Below are positions 8,717-17,298 of a stretch of 64,000 nucleotides of DNA, one piece after another. How positions within the stretch are numbered: the first letter of the stretch is position 1; each line of letters begins with the position of its first letter. Location of the stretch: contig NZ_CP172404.1 of NCBI RefSeq assembly GCF_048213115.1, positions 3,162,001 to 3,226,000 of the forward strand, in the 5' to 3' direction. Below the pieces are notes generated by a model. That model did not search any database, was not told the origin of the DNA, and worked only from the letters and a program-made list of their open reading frames with translations. This DNA is from Niveibacterium terrae (GTDB taxonomy: Bacteria > Pseudomonadota > Gammaproteobacteria > Burkholderiales > Rhodocyclaceae). The position numbers and the translations under genes were made by a program.

Positions 8717-10186
8717 TCACGGCCGCGAAACCCTCGACATCACATGTTCAAAACCCAGCGCAGCCTGTTGGGCAAAGTGAAAGAAGCCCAGGCCATCGTC
8801 TTCGGAGATCTCCCCTCCCGAAACGCGGTCGGCGTAGAAGAGCCCGATTGCCCGCCCCTGGATCACGATCGGCGCGAGCATGCACGGAGTCATCCCGCCC
8901 GCCCGGATCAACCTGTCCAGCCTCAGCGGAGTCTCGAAAGCGGTGCGGATGATCAGAGCCTGCTGATTGACGATCACCGCATTGATCAGCTCTCCGGGAC
9001 TCGCATCGAGCACGAACTGGAAGGCCTGACAGAATGCCGTCGCGCCGTGTCCCAAAGCGGCGCGGCCGACCAGCTTCTTGCGGTCGGCGCTGACCAGCGC
9101 AAACAAGGCCCGGTCCATACCGATTCCGCGAAAGATCCCTTCGAGGGCCAGAGTCAGGATGTCGTTGAGGCTGGGGCGCCCCCCGAGCAGCATTGACAGG
9201 TCACGCAATATCTTCAGTTGCAACAGCGGATCGGGGCCGGAAACCTCCTCGGGCTCGATCGCCTGGACTTCGGCCTGCGCTTCCGGCACCGGAATCATCC
9301 GCGCCGCATCGACTGCGCCATAGGTCGCCGCGGTCTTGACCGCGGCCGCGGCGTTCTCGAGCAGCACCGCGGTCAGTTCGCTCTCGGGCCGGCCGGTGTG
9401 GCGGGCCATCTTCGCGATCGCCTGGCGCGCCTGGGGCGAGCCCCAGCCGGACTCGACCGCGACCGCGAACTGCTGGGCGAGGATCACCGAAGATTCCCGG
9501 TCGCCTCCGCTCTCGCCCCGTTCCAGCGTATTGACCAGCAGGCTGCCCAGCCGCCACTCCCGCGCGAGACCGACCGAGATCTGGCGCAGCCGGAAACCGA
9601 GCACTTCGCTTTCGGCGACCTCGGGTTTGACTCCGGTCGCGAGCGCCGTGTCGAGCGATTGCGCCGCTTCATCGCCAAAACACCAGAACGCCATCTCGCC
9701 GACCCGGGCCAGCAGCGCCGAGATGAAGACCTCCTCGGGATTTGCTTCGCCGTGCAGCACCGCCAGCGTTCGCGCCTGAACCGCGGCATGGAAAGCGCGC
9801 CCCATCTCACCGACTACCCGCTCACGCAGCCCTCCGGAGAGCAGCGCATCGATCAGCATCAGGCTGACCGCGATGCTCGCGATGACGTCGAAACCGAGCA
9901 CGACCAGCGCACGGCTGACTGTGCTGATATGGGCGCGGGCAGGATTGAAATAAACGCTGTTGGCGAGCTTCAGAACCTTGGTCGTCAACGCCGCGTCCTG
10001 GAGGATGATCGCGGCCAGCGATGACGCCGAAGCCTTGTCGTCGCCGGTCAGCACGCCGATCGACGCGACGGTGCGCCCGAACGCGGGCATGTCGCGCTCG
10101 CGGATCTGCGCCACCAGCCCGGCGGCCCCGATCCGGCGAACATCTTCAAGAGTTGTCACAGGACTCCCACCCTTTTCACCCGTCAT
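8717..10186 (-). CDS. HDOD domain protein with C-terminal GAF domain
   Basis: A 489-residue cytoplasmic signalling protein. Residues about 15-230 form an HDOD domain (IILQDAALTTKVLKLANS, ISTVSRALVVLGFDVI, VFISALLARVGEMAF), a non-catalytic relative of HD phosphohydrolases found near two-component and cyclic di-GMP systems. A linker rich in Ala, Glu and Pro leads to a GAF-like ligand-binding domain at about 330-480 (LALEGIFRGIGMDRALFAL, PIVIQGRAIGLFYADR). A GTG at 10159, four bases after GGGAG, is an alternative start. The ligand is unknown. It is divergent from the glutamate transporter. Confidence 0.8.
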   Translation of the reverse strand: MTGEKGGSPVTTLEDVRRIGAAGLVAQIRERDMPAFGRTVASIGVLTGDDKASASSLAAIILQDAALTTKVLKLANSVYFNPARAHISTVSRALVVLGFDVIASIAVSLMLIDALLSGGLRERVVGEMGRAFHAAVQARTLAVLHGEANPEEVFISALLARVGEMAFWCFGDEAAQSLDTALATGVKPEVAESEVLGFRLRQISVGLAREWRLGSLLVNTLERGESGGDRESSVILAQQFAVAVESGWGSPQARQAIAKMARHTGRPESELTAVLLENAAAAVKTAATYGAVDAARMIPVPEAQAEVQAIEPEEVSGPDPLLQLKILRDLSMLLGGRPSLNDILTLALEGIFRGIGMDRALFALVSADRKKLVGRAALGHGATAFCQAFQFVLDASPGELINAVIVNQQALIIRTAFETPLRLDRLIRAGGMTPCMLAPIVIQGRAIGLFYADRVSGGEISEDDGLGFFHFAQQAALGFEHVMSRVSRP

Positions 10187-10423
10187 GCCCGGTCAATCCC
10201 TTCCATAAGCTCCTGCCGACTCCCGATCCGCCCAAAACGAAAAGGCCGGCTACGGTCAAGAGCCCGGGGCGGCAAATCCGCCAAAAATGTCAGCATAACA
10301 ACAGGCCCTGAAATGCAATAAGCAAAGCCGTCCGTTCCCGCGCTAAAATCGCAACGTTTTCCCGCAAAACCATCTTTGTCGGCAATTTTCTTCCACCAAA
10401 GCGCATCGAACTGGAGTCCCCCC
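10187..10423. promoter_or_regulatory. Divergent intergenic region, HDOD gene / gltI
   Basis: This 237-base region should carry promoters in both directions. It contains a short inverted repeat GGCGGcaaatCCGCC near 10268-10282 and a TAAAAT hexamer at 10344-10349 that could be a -10 element for gltI, though no good -35 stands at the right distance. CTGGAG at 10411-10416 is the gltI ribosome-binding site. Confidence 0.4.
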
Positions 10424-11338
10424 ATGAAATCCGCTCTGCTCGCATCACTTTTCACCGCGCTCGCGCTGACTACCGGTTCCGCCCATGCCGAAGCGCTCAA
10501 TGGAACGCTGAAGAAGATCAAGGACAGCGGCAGCATCACGCTGGGCATCCGAGAATCCTCGTTCCCGCTGTCCTATCTCGACGCCAGCCAGAAGCCGGTC
10601 GGCTACCACATTGACATCTGCCTGCGCATCGCCGACGAGATCAAAACCAAGCTCAAGCTGCCCAAACTGCAGGTCAAGTTCCAGCCCGTCACGTCGCAGA
10701 ACCGGATCAGCCTGGTCGCGAACGGCACTGTAGACCTCGAGTGCGGCTCGACGACGAACAACCTCGCCCGCCAGAACCAGGTCGCTTTCGCGCCGACCAC
10801 CTATGTCACCAACGTCCGGATCGCGACCAAGAAGAGCTCGGGCATCACCAGCCTCGCCCAACTCGACGGCAAGTCGGTCGCGACGACGACCGGGACAACC
10901 AGCGTCCAGCTGCTCAGAGCGCACGAGAAGGGCCGCAACATCAACTTCCGCGAAGTCTACGGCAAGGATCACGCCGATTCCTTCCTGCTGCTCGAATCGG
11001 ATCGCGCCGCCGCCTTCGTGATGGACGACAACCTGCTGCTGGGTCTGATCGCGAACTCGAAGTCACCGCGCGACTACGCGATCGTCGGCGAAGCGCTGTC
11101 GGTCGAACCGATCGCGATCATGCTGCGCAAGGACGACCCGCAGTTCAAGGGCATGGTGCACTTTTCGGTGCGCGACCTCGCCAAGCGCGGCGAAATCGCG
11201 AAACTCTACACCCGCTGGTTCATGAGTCCGATTCCGCCCAAGGGCGTAAACCTGAACTTCCCGATGAGCGAAGCCTTGAAAAAGGCGCTCGCGAATCCGA
11301 ACGACCTGCCGGCCGAGCAGTACAACGGCAAACACTGA
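10424..11338 (+). CDS. gltI: Glutamate/aspartate ABC transporter periplasmic binding protein
   Basis: Captures acidic amino acids in the periplasm for GltJKL. The protein has 304 residues with a cleavable signal peptide (MKSALLASLFTALALTTGSAHA). The mature part is a type 3 solute-binding fold (LKKIKDSGSITLGIRESSFP, PVGYHIDICLRIADEIK, TVDLECGSTTNN). The last of these is typical of the GltI subgroup. The ATG at 10424 has GGAG seven bases upstream; an earlier in-frame start at 10376 has no support. A strong hairpin separates it from gltJ, which may raise gltI mRNA levels. Confidence 0.93.
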   Translation: MKSALLASLFTALALTTGSAHAEALNGTLKKIKDSGSITLGIRESSFPLSYLDASQKPVGYHIDICLRIADEIKTKLKLPKLQVKFQPVTSQNRISLVANGTVDLECGSTTNNLARQNQVAFAPTTYVTNVRIATKKSSGITSLAQLDGKSVATTTGTTSVQLLRAHEKGRNINFREVYGKDHADSFLLLESDRAAAFVMDDNLLLGLIANSKSPRDYAIVGEALSVEPIAIMLRKDDPQFKGMVHFSVRDLAKRGEIAKLYTRWFMSPIPPKGVNLNFPMSEALKKALANPNDLPAEQYNGKH

Positions 11339-11349
11339 TCCGTCGTTCC

Positions 11350-11374
11350 GCCGGGAGAGCCGGACTCTCCCGGC
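11350..11374 (+). other. Hairpin between gltI and gltJ
   Basis: GCCGGGAGAG and CTCTCCCGGC form a perfect 10-bp stem with a five-base loop. There is no U-run after it, so it is not a standard terminator. In other binding-protein transport operons such hairpins protect the upstream message and give excess binding protein; that role here is inferred. Confidence 0.6.
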
Positions 11375-11441
11375 TCTCAAGCAGCAAGGATGAGTTCGGC
11401 CGCATCGCGGCCGTCTCGTCCGCTCTTTCCTGGACATCCCC

Positions 11442-12179
11442 ATGAATTACCACTGGAACTGGCACATCTTCGTCGAACAAGTGCAGTCCGGCGACGAAAC
11501 TTATCTGAACTGGATGGTTTCCGGCCTGGGCTGGACTCTGGCTGTCGCGCTCAGCGCCTGGTTCATCGCGCTGATCCTCGGCTCGCTGATCGGCACCTTG
11601 CGCACCGCGCCCCGCCGCTGGCTGTCCGCTCCGGCAACGGCCTGGGTCGAACTCTTCCGCAACATTCCGGTGCTGGTTCAGCTCTTCCTGTGGTACTTCG
11701 TCGTCCCCGAACTGCTGCCGGCCAAGCTATCCCTGTGGGTCAAGCAGGACATGCCGGCCAAGGAATTCATCACCGCGGCGCTGGCCCTGGGCCTCTTCAC
11801 GTCGGCGCGGATCGCCGAACAGCTGCGCGCCGGCATCCAGAGCCTGCCGCGCGGCCAGACCCATGCCGCGCTGGCGCTGGGCTTCACGCGAATCCAGGCC
11901 TACCGCTATGTGATCCTGCCGCGCGCTTTCCGGGTCGTGCTGCCGCCGCTCACGTCGGAGGCGATGAACGTGTTCAAGAACTCGGCGGTCGCGTTCGCGA
12001 TCGGCGTGCTCGAGCTGACCTTCCAGGCCAAACAGATGCAGGAAGATGCGGCGCTTGAATTCGAACCGATGATCGTCGTCACTGTGCTCTACATTCTCTG
12101 CGCCTTCTCGGCGAACCGGATCATGACCCTGATCGAGAAAAACACCCGCATCCCCGGCATGATCGCCGGCGCCAAGTGA
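11442..12179 (+). CDS. gltJ: Glutamate/aspartate ABC transporter permease
   Basis: One of two inner-membrane permeases of the acidic amino acid importer. Its 245 residues include about five membrane segments (VSGLGWTLAVALSAWFIALI, VELFRNIPVLVQLFLWYFVV, ALALGLFTSARIAEQLRAGI). The ABC-coupling EAA-type loop reads GQTHAALALGFTRIQAYRYV. It starts MNYHWNWHIFVEQ, typical of GltJ. gltK follows after 10 bases. Confidence 0.93.
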   Translation: MNYHWNWHIFVEQVQSGDETYLNWMVSGLGWTLAVALSAWFIALILGSLIGTLRTAPRRWLSAPATAWVELFRNIPVLVQLFLWYFVVPELLPAKLSLWVKQDMPAKEFITAALALGLFTSARIAEQLRAGIQSLPRGQTHAALALGFTRIQAYRYVILPRAFRVVLPPLTSEAMNVFKNSAVAFAIGVLELTFQAKQMQEDAALEFEPMIVVTVLYILCAFSANRIMTLIEKNTRIPGMIAGAK

Positions 12180-12189
12180 GGGGGACGCG

Positions 12190-12855
12190 ATGTTCAGCAA
12201 CTTCGACTTCAGCGTCATCCCCGCCAGCCTGCCCTTCATCGGCGAAGGCTTCCTGTTCAGCCTGAATCTGACCCTGGTCGCGATGATCGTCGGTATCGTG
12301 CTCGGCACGCTGCTCGCGCTGGCCCGCATCCACGGCAACGGACCTCTCGCCACACTCGCAACGATCTACGTCAATGCGATGCGCTCGATCCCGCTGCTGA
12401 TCGTGATCCTCTGGCTCTTCCTGGTGATCCCCTTCGTGACCGGAACGCCCTTGGGCGCCGAAAAATCGGCGCTGATCACCTTCGCGCTCTTCGAAGCGGC
12501 CTACTACAGCGAGATCATGCGCGCCGGCATCCAGAGCGTCGCGAAAGGCCAGGTCCATGCCGGCTTCGCGCTGGGCATGAGTTACTGGCAGTCGATGCAG
12601 CTCATCGTGCTGCCCCAGGCCTTCCGCAACATGCTGCCGGTGCTGCTGACCCAGACGATCATCCTGTTCCAGGACACGTCCCTCGTCTACATCATCGGTG
12701 CGAAGGATCTCTTGAAAGCCGCCGAGATCACCGGCAAGAACTACAACCGCCCGATCGAGATGTACCTGTTCGCGGCGCTGATCTACTTCGTCATCTGCTT
12801 CTCACTCTCGACGCTGGTCAAGCGTCTGCAGAAGCGGATCGCCATTGTCCGCTGA
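12190..12855 (+). CDS. gltK: Glutamate/aspartate ABC transporter permease
   Basis: The second permease of the importer, 221 residues. It opens MFSNFDFSVIPASLPFIGEG, has the usual HisMQ-type membrane segments, and an EAA loop GQVHAGFALGMSYWQSMQL that contacts GltL. GAGGGGGAC stands just before the ATG. The stop lies 10 bases before the gltL ATG. Confidence 0.93.
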   Translation: MFSNFDFSVIPASLPFIGEGFLFSLNLTLVAMIVGIVLGTLLALARIHGNGPLATLATIYVNAMRSIPLLIVILWLFLVIPFVTGTPLGAEKSALITFALFEAAYYSEIMRAGIQSVAKGQVHAGFALGMSYWQSMQLIVLPQAFRNMLPVLLTQTIILFQDTSLVYIIGAKDLLKAAEITGKNYNRPIEMYLFAALIYFVICFSLSTLVKRLQKRIAIVR

Positions 12856-12865
12856 GGAAGCCCTG

Positions 12866-13594
12866 ATGATTGAAATCGAAAACATATCGAAGTGGTACGG
12901 CTCGTTCCAGGTTCTGACCGATTGCAGCACCCGCGTCGCCAAGGGCGAAGTGGTCGTCGTCTGCGGCCCCTCCGGTTCGGGCAAGTCGACGCTGATCAAG
13001 TGCGTGAACGGCCTCGAACCGATCCAGAAGGGCCGCATCATCGTCAATGGCACCTCGGTCGGCGACGCGAAGACCGACCTGCCCCGGCTGCGTGCCCACG
13101 TCGGCATGGTCTTCCAGCACTTCGAACTCTTCCCGCACATGAGCATCGCGAGGAACCTGACCATCGCACAGGAAAAGGTGCTCGGGCGCGGCAAGGACGA
13201 AGCCTACGAAAAAGGCATCGCGCTGCTCGACCGCGTCGGTCTGAAGGCCCACGCGGACAAGTTCCCCGGTCAGCTCTCCGGAGGCCAGCAGCAGCGCGTC
13301 GCGATCGCCCGGGCGCTGGCGATGGACCCGATCTGCATGCTGTTCGACGAACCGACTTCGGCGCTCGACCCCGAGATGATCAACGAAGTGCTCGACGTGA
13401 TGGTCGAACTGGCTTCCGAAGGCATGACGATGATGGTCGTCACGCACGAGATGGGCTTCGCGCGCAAGGTTGCAAACCGGGTCATCTTCATGGATGCTGG
13501 CGCCATCGTCGAGGACGCGCCGAAGGAAGAGTTCTTCGGTCAGCCCCGCTCCGAGCGCGCCCAGACCTTCCTGTCCAAGATCCTGTCGCACTGA
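12866..13594 (+). CDS. gltL: Glutamate/aspartate ABC transporter ATPase
   Basis: Powers import by ATP hydrolysis at the cytoplasmic face of GltJK. The 242-residue protein has Walker A GPSGSGKST, Q-loop FQHFELFPHMS, signature LSGGQQQR, Walker B MLFDEPTSALD and the switch His in VVTHEMGFA. An in-frame TTG at 12845 exists, but GAGGAAG five bases before the ATG at 12866 marks the better start. Its TGA overlaps the next ATG by one base. Confidence 0.96.
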   Translation: MIEIENISKWYGSFQVLTDCSTRVAKGEVVVVCGPSGSGKSTLIKCVNGLEPIQKGRIIVNGTSVGDAKTDLPRLRAHVGMVFQHFELFPHMSIARNLTIAQEKVLGRGKDEAYEKGIALLDRVGLKAHADKFPGQLSGGQQQRVAIARALAMDPICMLFDEPTSALDPEMINEVLDVMVELASEGMTMMVVTHEMGFARKVANRVIFMDAGAIVEDAPKEEFFGQPRSERAQTFLSKILSH

Positions 13595-14571
13595 TGCCCA
13601 CCCTGCCCCACCTGCTGCTCATCACGACCGGCGGCACGATCGCCGGCAGTGCCGCCGAGGCCACCGACACCTCCCGCTACCGGGCCGGAGCGCTCGGCGC
13701 GAACGAGCTGCTCGCCGCGCTGCCCGAAGCCGCGACGCTTGGCGAGATCGAGACCGCGGCGCTGTTCGCGCTCGACAGCAAGGACATCACACCTGAGCAC
13801 TGGCTCACGCTGGCGACCCGGCTGCGCGAGCACCTCGCCGACCCGGCGCGAGACGGCATCGTGATCACGCACGGCACCGACACGCTCGAAGAAACCGCTT
13901 TCTTCCTCGCGCTGACGCTGCCGCGCGCAAGGCCGGTCGTGCTGACCGCCGCGATGAGGCCGGCCACGGCCCGTTCGGCCGACGGCCCGATGAATCTGCT
14001 CCAGGCGCTGGCCGCGGCCAGCCGTCCCGAGCTCGCCGCGGCCGGAGCGGTCGTCGTTGCGAACGACCGGATCTGGGCCGCCTCCGCGATCAGCAAGCGC
14101 CACACCCATGCGCCCGACGCTCTGGGCGCCTGGGAGGACGGGCCGCTCGGCCACGCGCTGGGCCTGGACATCCGGCTCGGCCGCTTCGCCGCGACCGAGC
14201 CGCGCTTCACCGGTGCGCTGCCGGAGCGCCTGCCCCGCGTCGACGTGCTCACCGCTTACGCCGGCGCCCCGTCCGACGCGATCGATCAGAGCCCCGCTGC
14301 CGCGCTGGTGCTCGCGCTGACCGGACACGGCAGCGTGCCCGAAACCTGGTTGCCGGCGCTCGCGCGGGCTCGCGACCGGGGCGTGCACGTCATCCGGGCG
14401 AGCCGGGTTCCCTGCGGCGGCGTGATGCGCAATGCCAATTTTGACGATGATGCGCATGGCACGCTCGCGGCCGGACCGCACACACCCTGGCAGGCGAGGA
14501 TCATCGCGATGCTCGCGTTGGCCAACGATTTCGACGCGGCGCAGCTTCAGAAGACGCTGCTCGCGCCTTGA
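13594..14571 (+). CDS. L-asparaginase (possibly glutaminase-asparaginase)
   Basis: Hydrolyses L-asparagine, perhaps also glutamine, to the acid and ammonia. The 325-residue protein has both active-site signatures: LLITTGGTIAGS with the nucleophile Thr near residue 12, and ITHGTDTLEETAF with the second catalytic Thr-Asp pair. There is no signal peptide, so it should be cytoplasmic. Its ATG overlaps the gltL stop (TGATG), placing it in the acidic amino acid uptake operon, where it would yield the same products the transporter imports. Relative activity on Gln cannot be read from the sequence. Confidence 0.92.
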   Translation: MPTLPHLLLITTGGTIAGSAAEATDTSRYRAGALGANELLAALPEAATLGEIETAALFALDSKDITPEHWLTLATRLREHLADPARDGIVITHGTDTLEETAFFLALTLPRARPVVLTAAMRPATARSADGPMNLLQALAAASRPELAAAGAVVVANDRIWAASAISKRHTHAPDALGAWEDGPLGHALGLDIRLGRFAATEPRFTGALPERLPRVDVLTAYAGAPSDAIDQSPAAALVLALTGHGSVPETWLPALARARDRGVHVIRASRVPCGGVMRNANFDDDAHGTLAAGPHTPWQARIIAMLALANDFDAAQLQKTLLAP

Positions 14572-14617
14572 ATGCCCCCCGCCTCAAGCCCGGACAAGAC
14601 CGGCCGTAAAGGACAGA

Positions 14618-14636
14618 CAGGGACGCATTGTCCCTG
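14618..14636 (+). other. Small hairpin before the response regulator gene
   Basis: CAGGGAC and GTCCCTG pair with a five-base loop in the 80-base gap after the asparaginase. It is not followed by a clear U-run. It could be a weak terminator or could mask the start of the next gene. Confidence 0.3.
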
Positions 14637-14651
14637 CCTTGCGGCCCCGCC

Positions 14652-16250
14652 ATGAATCCCTTGAACAGCCGGACATCCCAGGCACACCGCTCATTGAACG
14701 GGATGCGCGCGCTGGTCGCCGACCAGCACATCTCGGTGCGCACCTGGCTGCGCGAGTTGCTGACCACGCTCGGCATCGTCAGCGTGTCGATGGCCGGCTC
14801 GTCCGGGGATCTGATCCGCCACCTGAGAAACGCGGCCTCTCCCTTCGACATCGTCCTCTGCGACCACCAGCTCGACCCGCGCAGCGACGGCCTGCATCTG
14901 CTCGAAGAACTGCGCTACCAGAAGATCCTGCCGCTCGTAACGATATTCATGATCGTCACCGGCGAGCGCCAGTATCCAAGGGTCGTCGCGGCCGCCGAAT
15001 TCGCCCCCGACGACTACCTGATCAAGCCCTTCTCGCCCTCAGTGCTCGAAGATCGGCTGCGGGTCGCGCTGCAGCGCAAACACCATCTGCACATCGCCCA
15101 TGCGCTGATCGACCAGGGCGAACATGAGAAGGCCTTGAGCGCCTGCGATCAGGCCATGGCCAAGAGCAGCCACTTCCTGCTCGACACGCTGAGGCTCAAG
15201 GCCGAAGTCCTGGTATCGCTCGGACGCATCGAGGAAGCCTCCGCGCTCTACAACAGCATTGCCGAAAAGCGCATGGTGCCTTGGGCGCGCATGGGCTACG
15301 CGATGACCTTGCACAAGCAGGGGCGAAGCGAAGAGGCCGAGCAGATTGCCGGCACCTTGAACGTCGAACACCCCGAATTCCTGTCGGTCTATGACTTCAT
15401 GGCCAGGCTCAAGGAGGAGAAGGGCGAGCTTGCCGAGGCCGCCGACTACCTTGAGCGGGCCTCGAACATCGCCTCGAGTACGGACCGGCTCCGCCATCTG
15501 GCCGATGTCGCCGATGCCCAGGGCGATCACATCCGGGCCCGCGGCGCACTGCAAAAAGTCGTCGAACGCACACGCAAGAGCTCGATGCTGCAGGTCAGCG
15601 ACTACCTCAAGCTGCTCAGGGCGACCCAGGCCGACGACGCCAGCGTCGAGGCCGAACAGATCGCCCGGGACATGCAGCACGATCTGCGCGCAAGCACCGA
15701 TAACCAGACACGGATGGCGATCGAAGTGGCCGGAGCGCTCGTGGCCCATCACGCCCGGCGCGACGAGGAGGCCAACCGCCACGTCGATACGGCGCTCGCC
15801 CTCCATGCCGAGTCCGGGACCGGGATCAGTTCGCCGCTGACGCTCGAACTCGCGAACGCCTGCGCCGCGACCGGAAGGCAGGAGGATGCCGGAATGCTTG
15901 CCCGCCAGCTGACACAGCACGGCGAAGGACGGGGAGCCACTTTCGACGCCCTGCTCAAGCGGATCGGGCTGCCACGCGAAGAGCTGGCAGGGCCAGAGAG
16001 TCCGACGCCGGCCGCAACGGAAGAACGGGGGCAGGCCATCGAAGCCTGCGTCGAGGCCGCCGAGTATGTGCTGATGAGCCTCGCGGAGAGCTGGGACGGC
16101 GAACTCGCCCGACAGTGCCGTATCCTGCTCGCGACGGCCTTCAATGCCGCCCCGCGCGACCGGCGCGTGATCGAGTGGCACATCCGCTACAACAAGCTGG
16201 CCGCCGCCTGCGGCGCCGAGCACCACAAAGCCGGCAGCCAGCCCGTCTGA
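14652..16250 (+). CDS. Response regulator receiver domain with tetratricopeptide-like repeats
   Basis: A 532-residue two-component protein. Residues about 18-130 form a receiver domain: D24 in VADQH, phospho-acceptor D71 in LCDHQLD, T103 in IVTGE and K125 in YLIKPFSP are all present. The remaining 400 residues are helical repeats of TPR type (ALIDQGEHEKALSACDQAMA, EVLVSLGRIEEASALYNSIA, RLKEEKGELAEAADYLERA), suggesting output by protein contact instead of DNA binding. No histidine kinase is adjacent. The start is uncertain because no good ribosome-binding site is visible; MRALVADQ at 14703 is possible. Confidence 0.82.
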   Translation: MNPLNSRTSQAHRSLNGMRALVADQHISVRTWLRELLTTLGIVSVSMAGSSGDLIRHLRNAASPFDIVLCDHQLDPRSDGLHLLEELRYQKILPLVTIFMIVTGERQYPRVVAAAEFAPDDYLIKPFSPSVLEDRLRVALQRKHHLHIAHALIDQGEHEKALSACDQAMAKSSHFLLDTLRLKAEVLVSLGRIEEASALYNSIAEKRMVPWARMGYAMTLHKQGRSEEAEQIAGTLNVEHPEFLSVYDFMARLKEEKGELAEAADYLERASNIASSTDRLRHLADVADAQGDHIRARGALQKVVERTRKSSMLQVSDYLKLLRATQADDASVEAEQIARDMQHDLRASTDNQTRMAIEVAGALVAHHARRDEEANRHVDTALALHAESGTGISSPLTLELANACAATGRQEDAGMLARQLTQHGEGRGATFDALLKRIGLPREELAGPESPTPAATEERGQAIEACVEAAEYVLMSLAESWDGELARQCRILLATAFNAAPRDRRVIEWHIRYNKLAAACGAEHHKAGSQPV

Positions 16251-16256
16251 AGCGGA

Positions 16257-17198
16257 TCAGAGCCCGGGGTCGCTGCCGCCGCCCGCCAGCGCCGCATCGA
16301 CGACCCGGCGGTTCAGGTGGCTCGCCAGCAGTTCGATGAAACCATAGACGTAACCGCGCAGATAGGCGTTCTGACGGATGCCGATCCGCGTCACCGCCGA
16401 CTCGAACAGGTGGGACGCATCGATCTTCCCGAGATGGGTATCGATCTGCGGGTCGTAAGCGATAGACGCGATGATGCCGACGCCCAGATCCAGCGCAACA
16501 TAGGTCTTGATCACATCGGCGTCGAGCGCCGCCAACAGCACGTTGGGGCGCAACCCCCGCGCGGCGAAAGCCTTGTTGACCTGGGAGCGGCCGGCGACCG
16601 TCGTGTCGTAAGTGACAACCGGGTACTTGGCGATCTCTTCGAGCGTCAGCGGGTTCGCCTGCAGAATCGGATGACGGGGTGTCGCGACGACGACGCGGTT
16701 CCACTGGTAGCAGGGCAGCGACACCAGACCTTCGGTCTCGTGGATGGCCTCGGTCGCGATCGCCAGATCCGCCTCTCCATCCAGCACCCACTGGCAGACT
16801 TGGCGCGGATTGCCCTGATGGAGCATCAGGCGCACTTTCGGGTATTTCTGCACGAAGGCCTGAATGACCCGGGGCAAGGCATAGCGCGCCTGGTTGTGCG
16901 TACAGGCGATGTTCAGCGCCCCTTCGGATTCGTGGCGGAACTCGGCGCCGACTTTCTTCAGGCTGTCGATCTCGCCGAGCATCCGCTCGGCGATCGCAAC
17001 GACCTTCTGTCCGGGCTCGGTGACTCCGGTCAGCCGCTTGCCGTGACGGACGAAGACTTCGATACCGAGCTCGTCCTCGAGCAGGCGGATCTGTTTGGAG
17101 ACCCCGGGCTGGGACGTATAGAGCGCATCGGCAGCCTCCGAGACATTGAGGCCGGCGCGGACGACTTCGACGATGTAGCGCAACTGTTGGAGGTTCAT
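16257..17198 (-). CDS. cysB: CysB-type LysR regulator of sulfur assimilation
   Basis: LysR-family activator, 313 residues, transcribed away from the sulfate genes. The N-terminal winged helix-turn-helix reads MNLQQLRYIVEVVRAGLNVSEA then TSQPGVSKQIRLLEDELG. The RHGKRLTG segment and the inducer domain (IACTHNQARYALP, VTYDTTVAGRSQVNKAF) are those of CysB/Cbl. By family knowledge it senses N-acetylserine or O-acetylserine and turns on cys genes; its position next to the cluster supports this. CysB and Cbl cannot be told apart by eye. Confidence 0.93.
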   Translation of the reverse strand: MNLQQLRYIVEVVRAGLNVSEAADALYTSQPGVSKQIRLLEDELGIEVFVRHGKRLTGVTEPGQKVVAIAERMLGEIDSLKKVGAEFRHESEGALNIACTHNQARYALPRVIQAFVQKYPKVRLMLHQGNPRQVCQWVLDGEADLAIATEAIHETEGLVSLPCYQWNRVVVATPRHPILQANPLTLEEIAKYPVVTYDTTVAGRSQVNKAFAARGLRPNVLLAALDADVIKTYVALDLGVGIIASIAYDPQIDTHLGKIDASHLFESAVTRIGIRQNAYLRGYVYGFIELLASHLNRRVVDAALAGGGSDPGL

Positions 17199-17298
17199 GA
17201 CGTCTTTATAGCAAATCGTTCTTAGAGTCTAACATCCTGGCAGTTAAAGGAATTAACCCTTCCATTAAGATTGACTCTCACTTTTGTCCTGAATCGCT
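17199..17298. promoter_or_regulatory. cysB / sulfate cluster divergent control region
   Basis: The 100 bases between cysB and the transporter gene are AT-rich compared with the flanks and contain the near-repeat ATTAACCCTTCCATTAAGAT around 17254-17273. CysB-binding sites are expected here, but their consensus is too loose to place by eye. Confidence 0.5.

Noticed and set aside
10268..10282. Terminator between the HDOD gene and gltI
   Set aside because: The stem is only five bases and the genes are divergent, so a terminator is not expected there.
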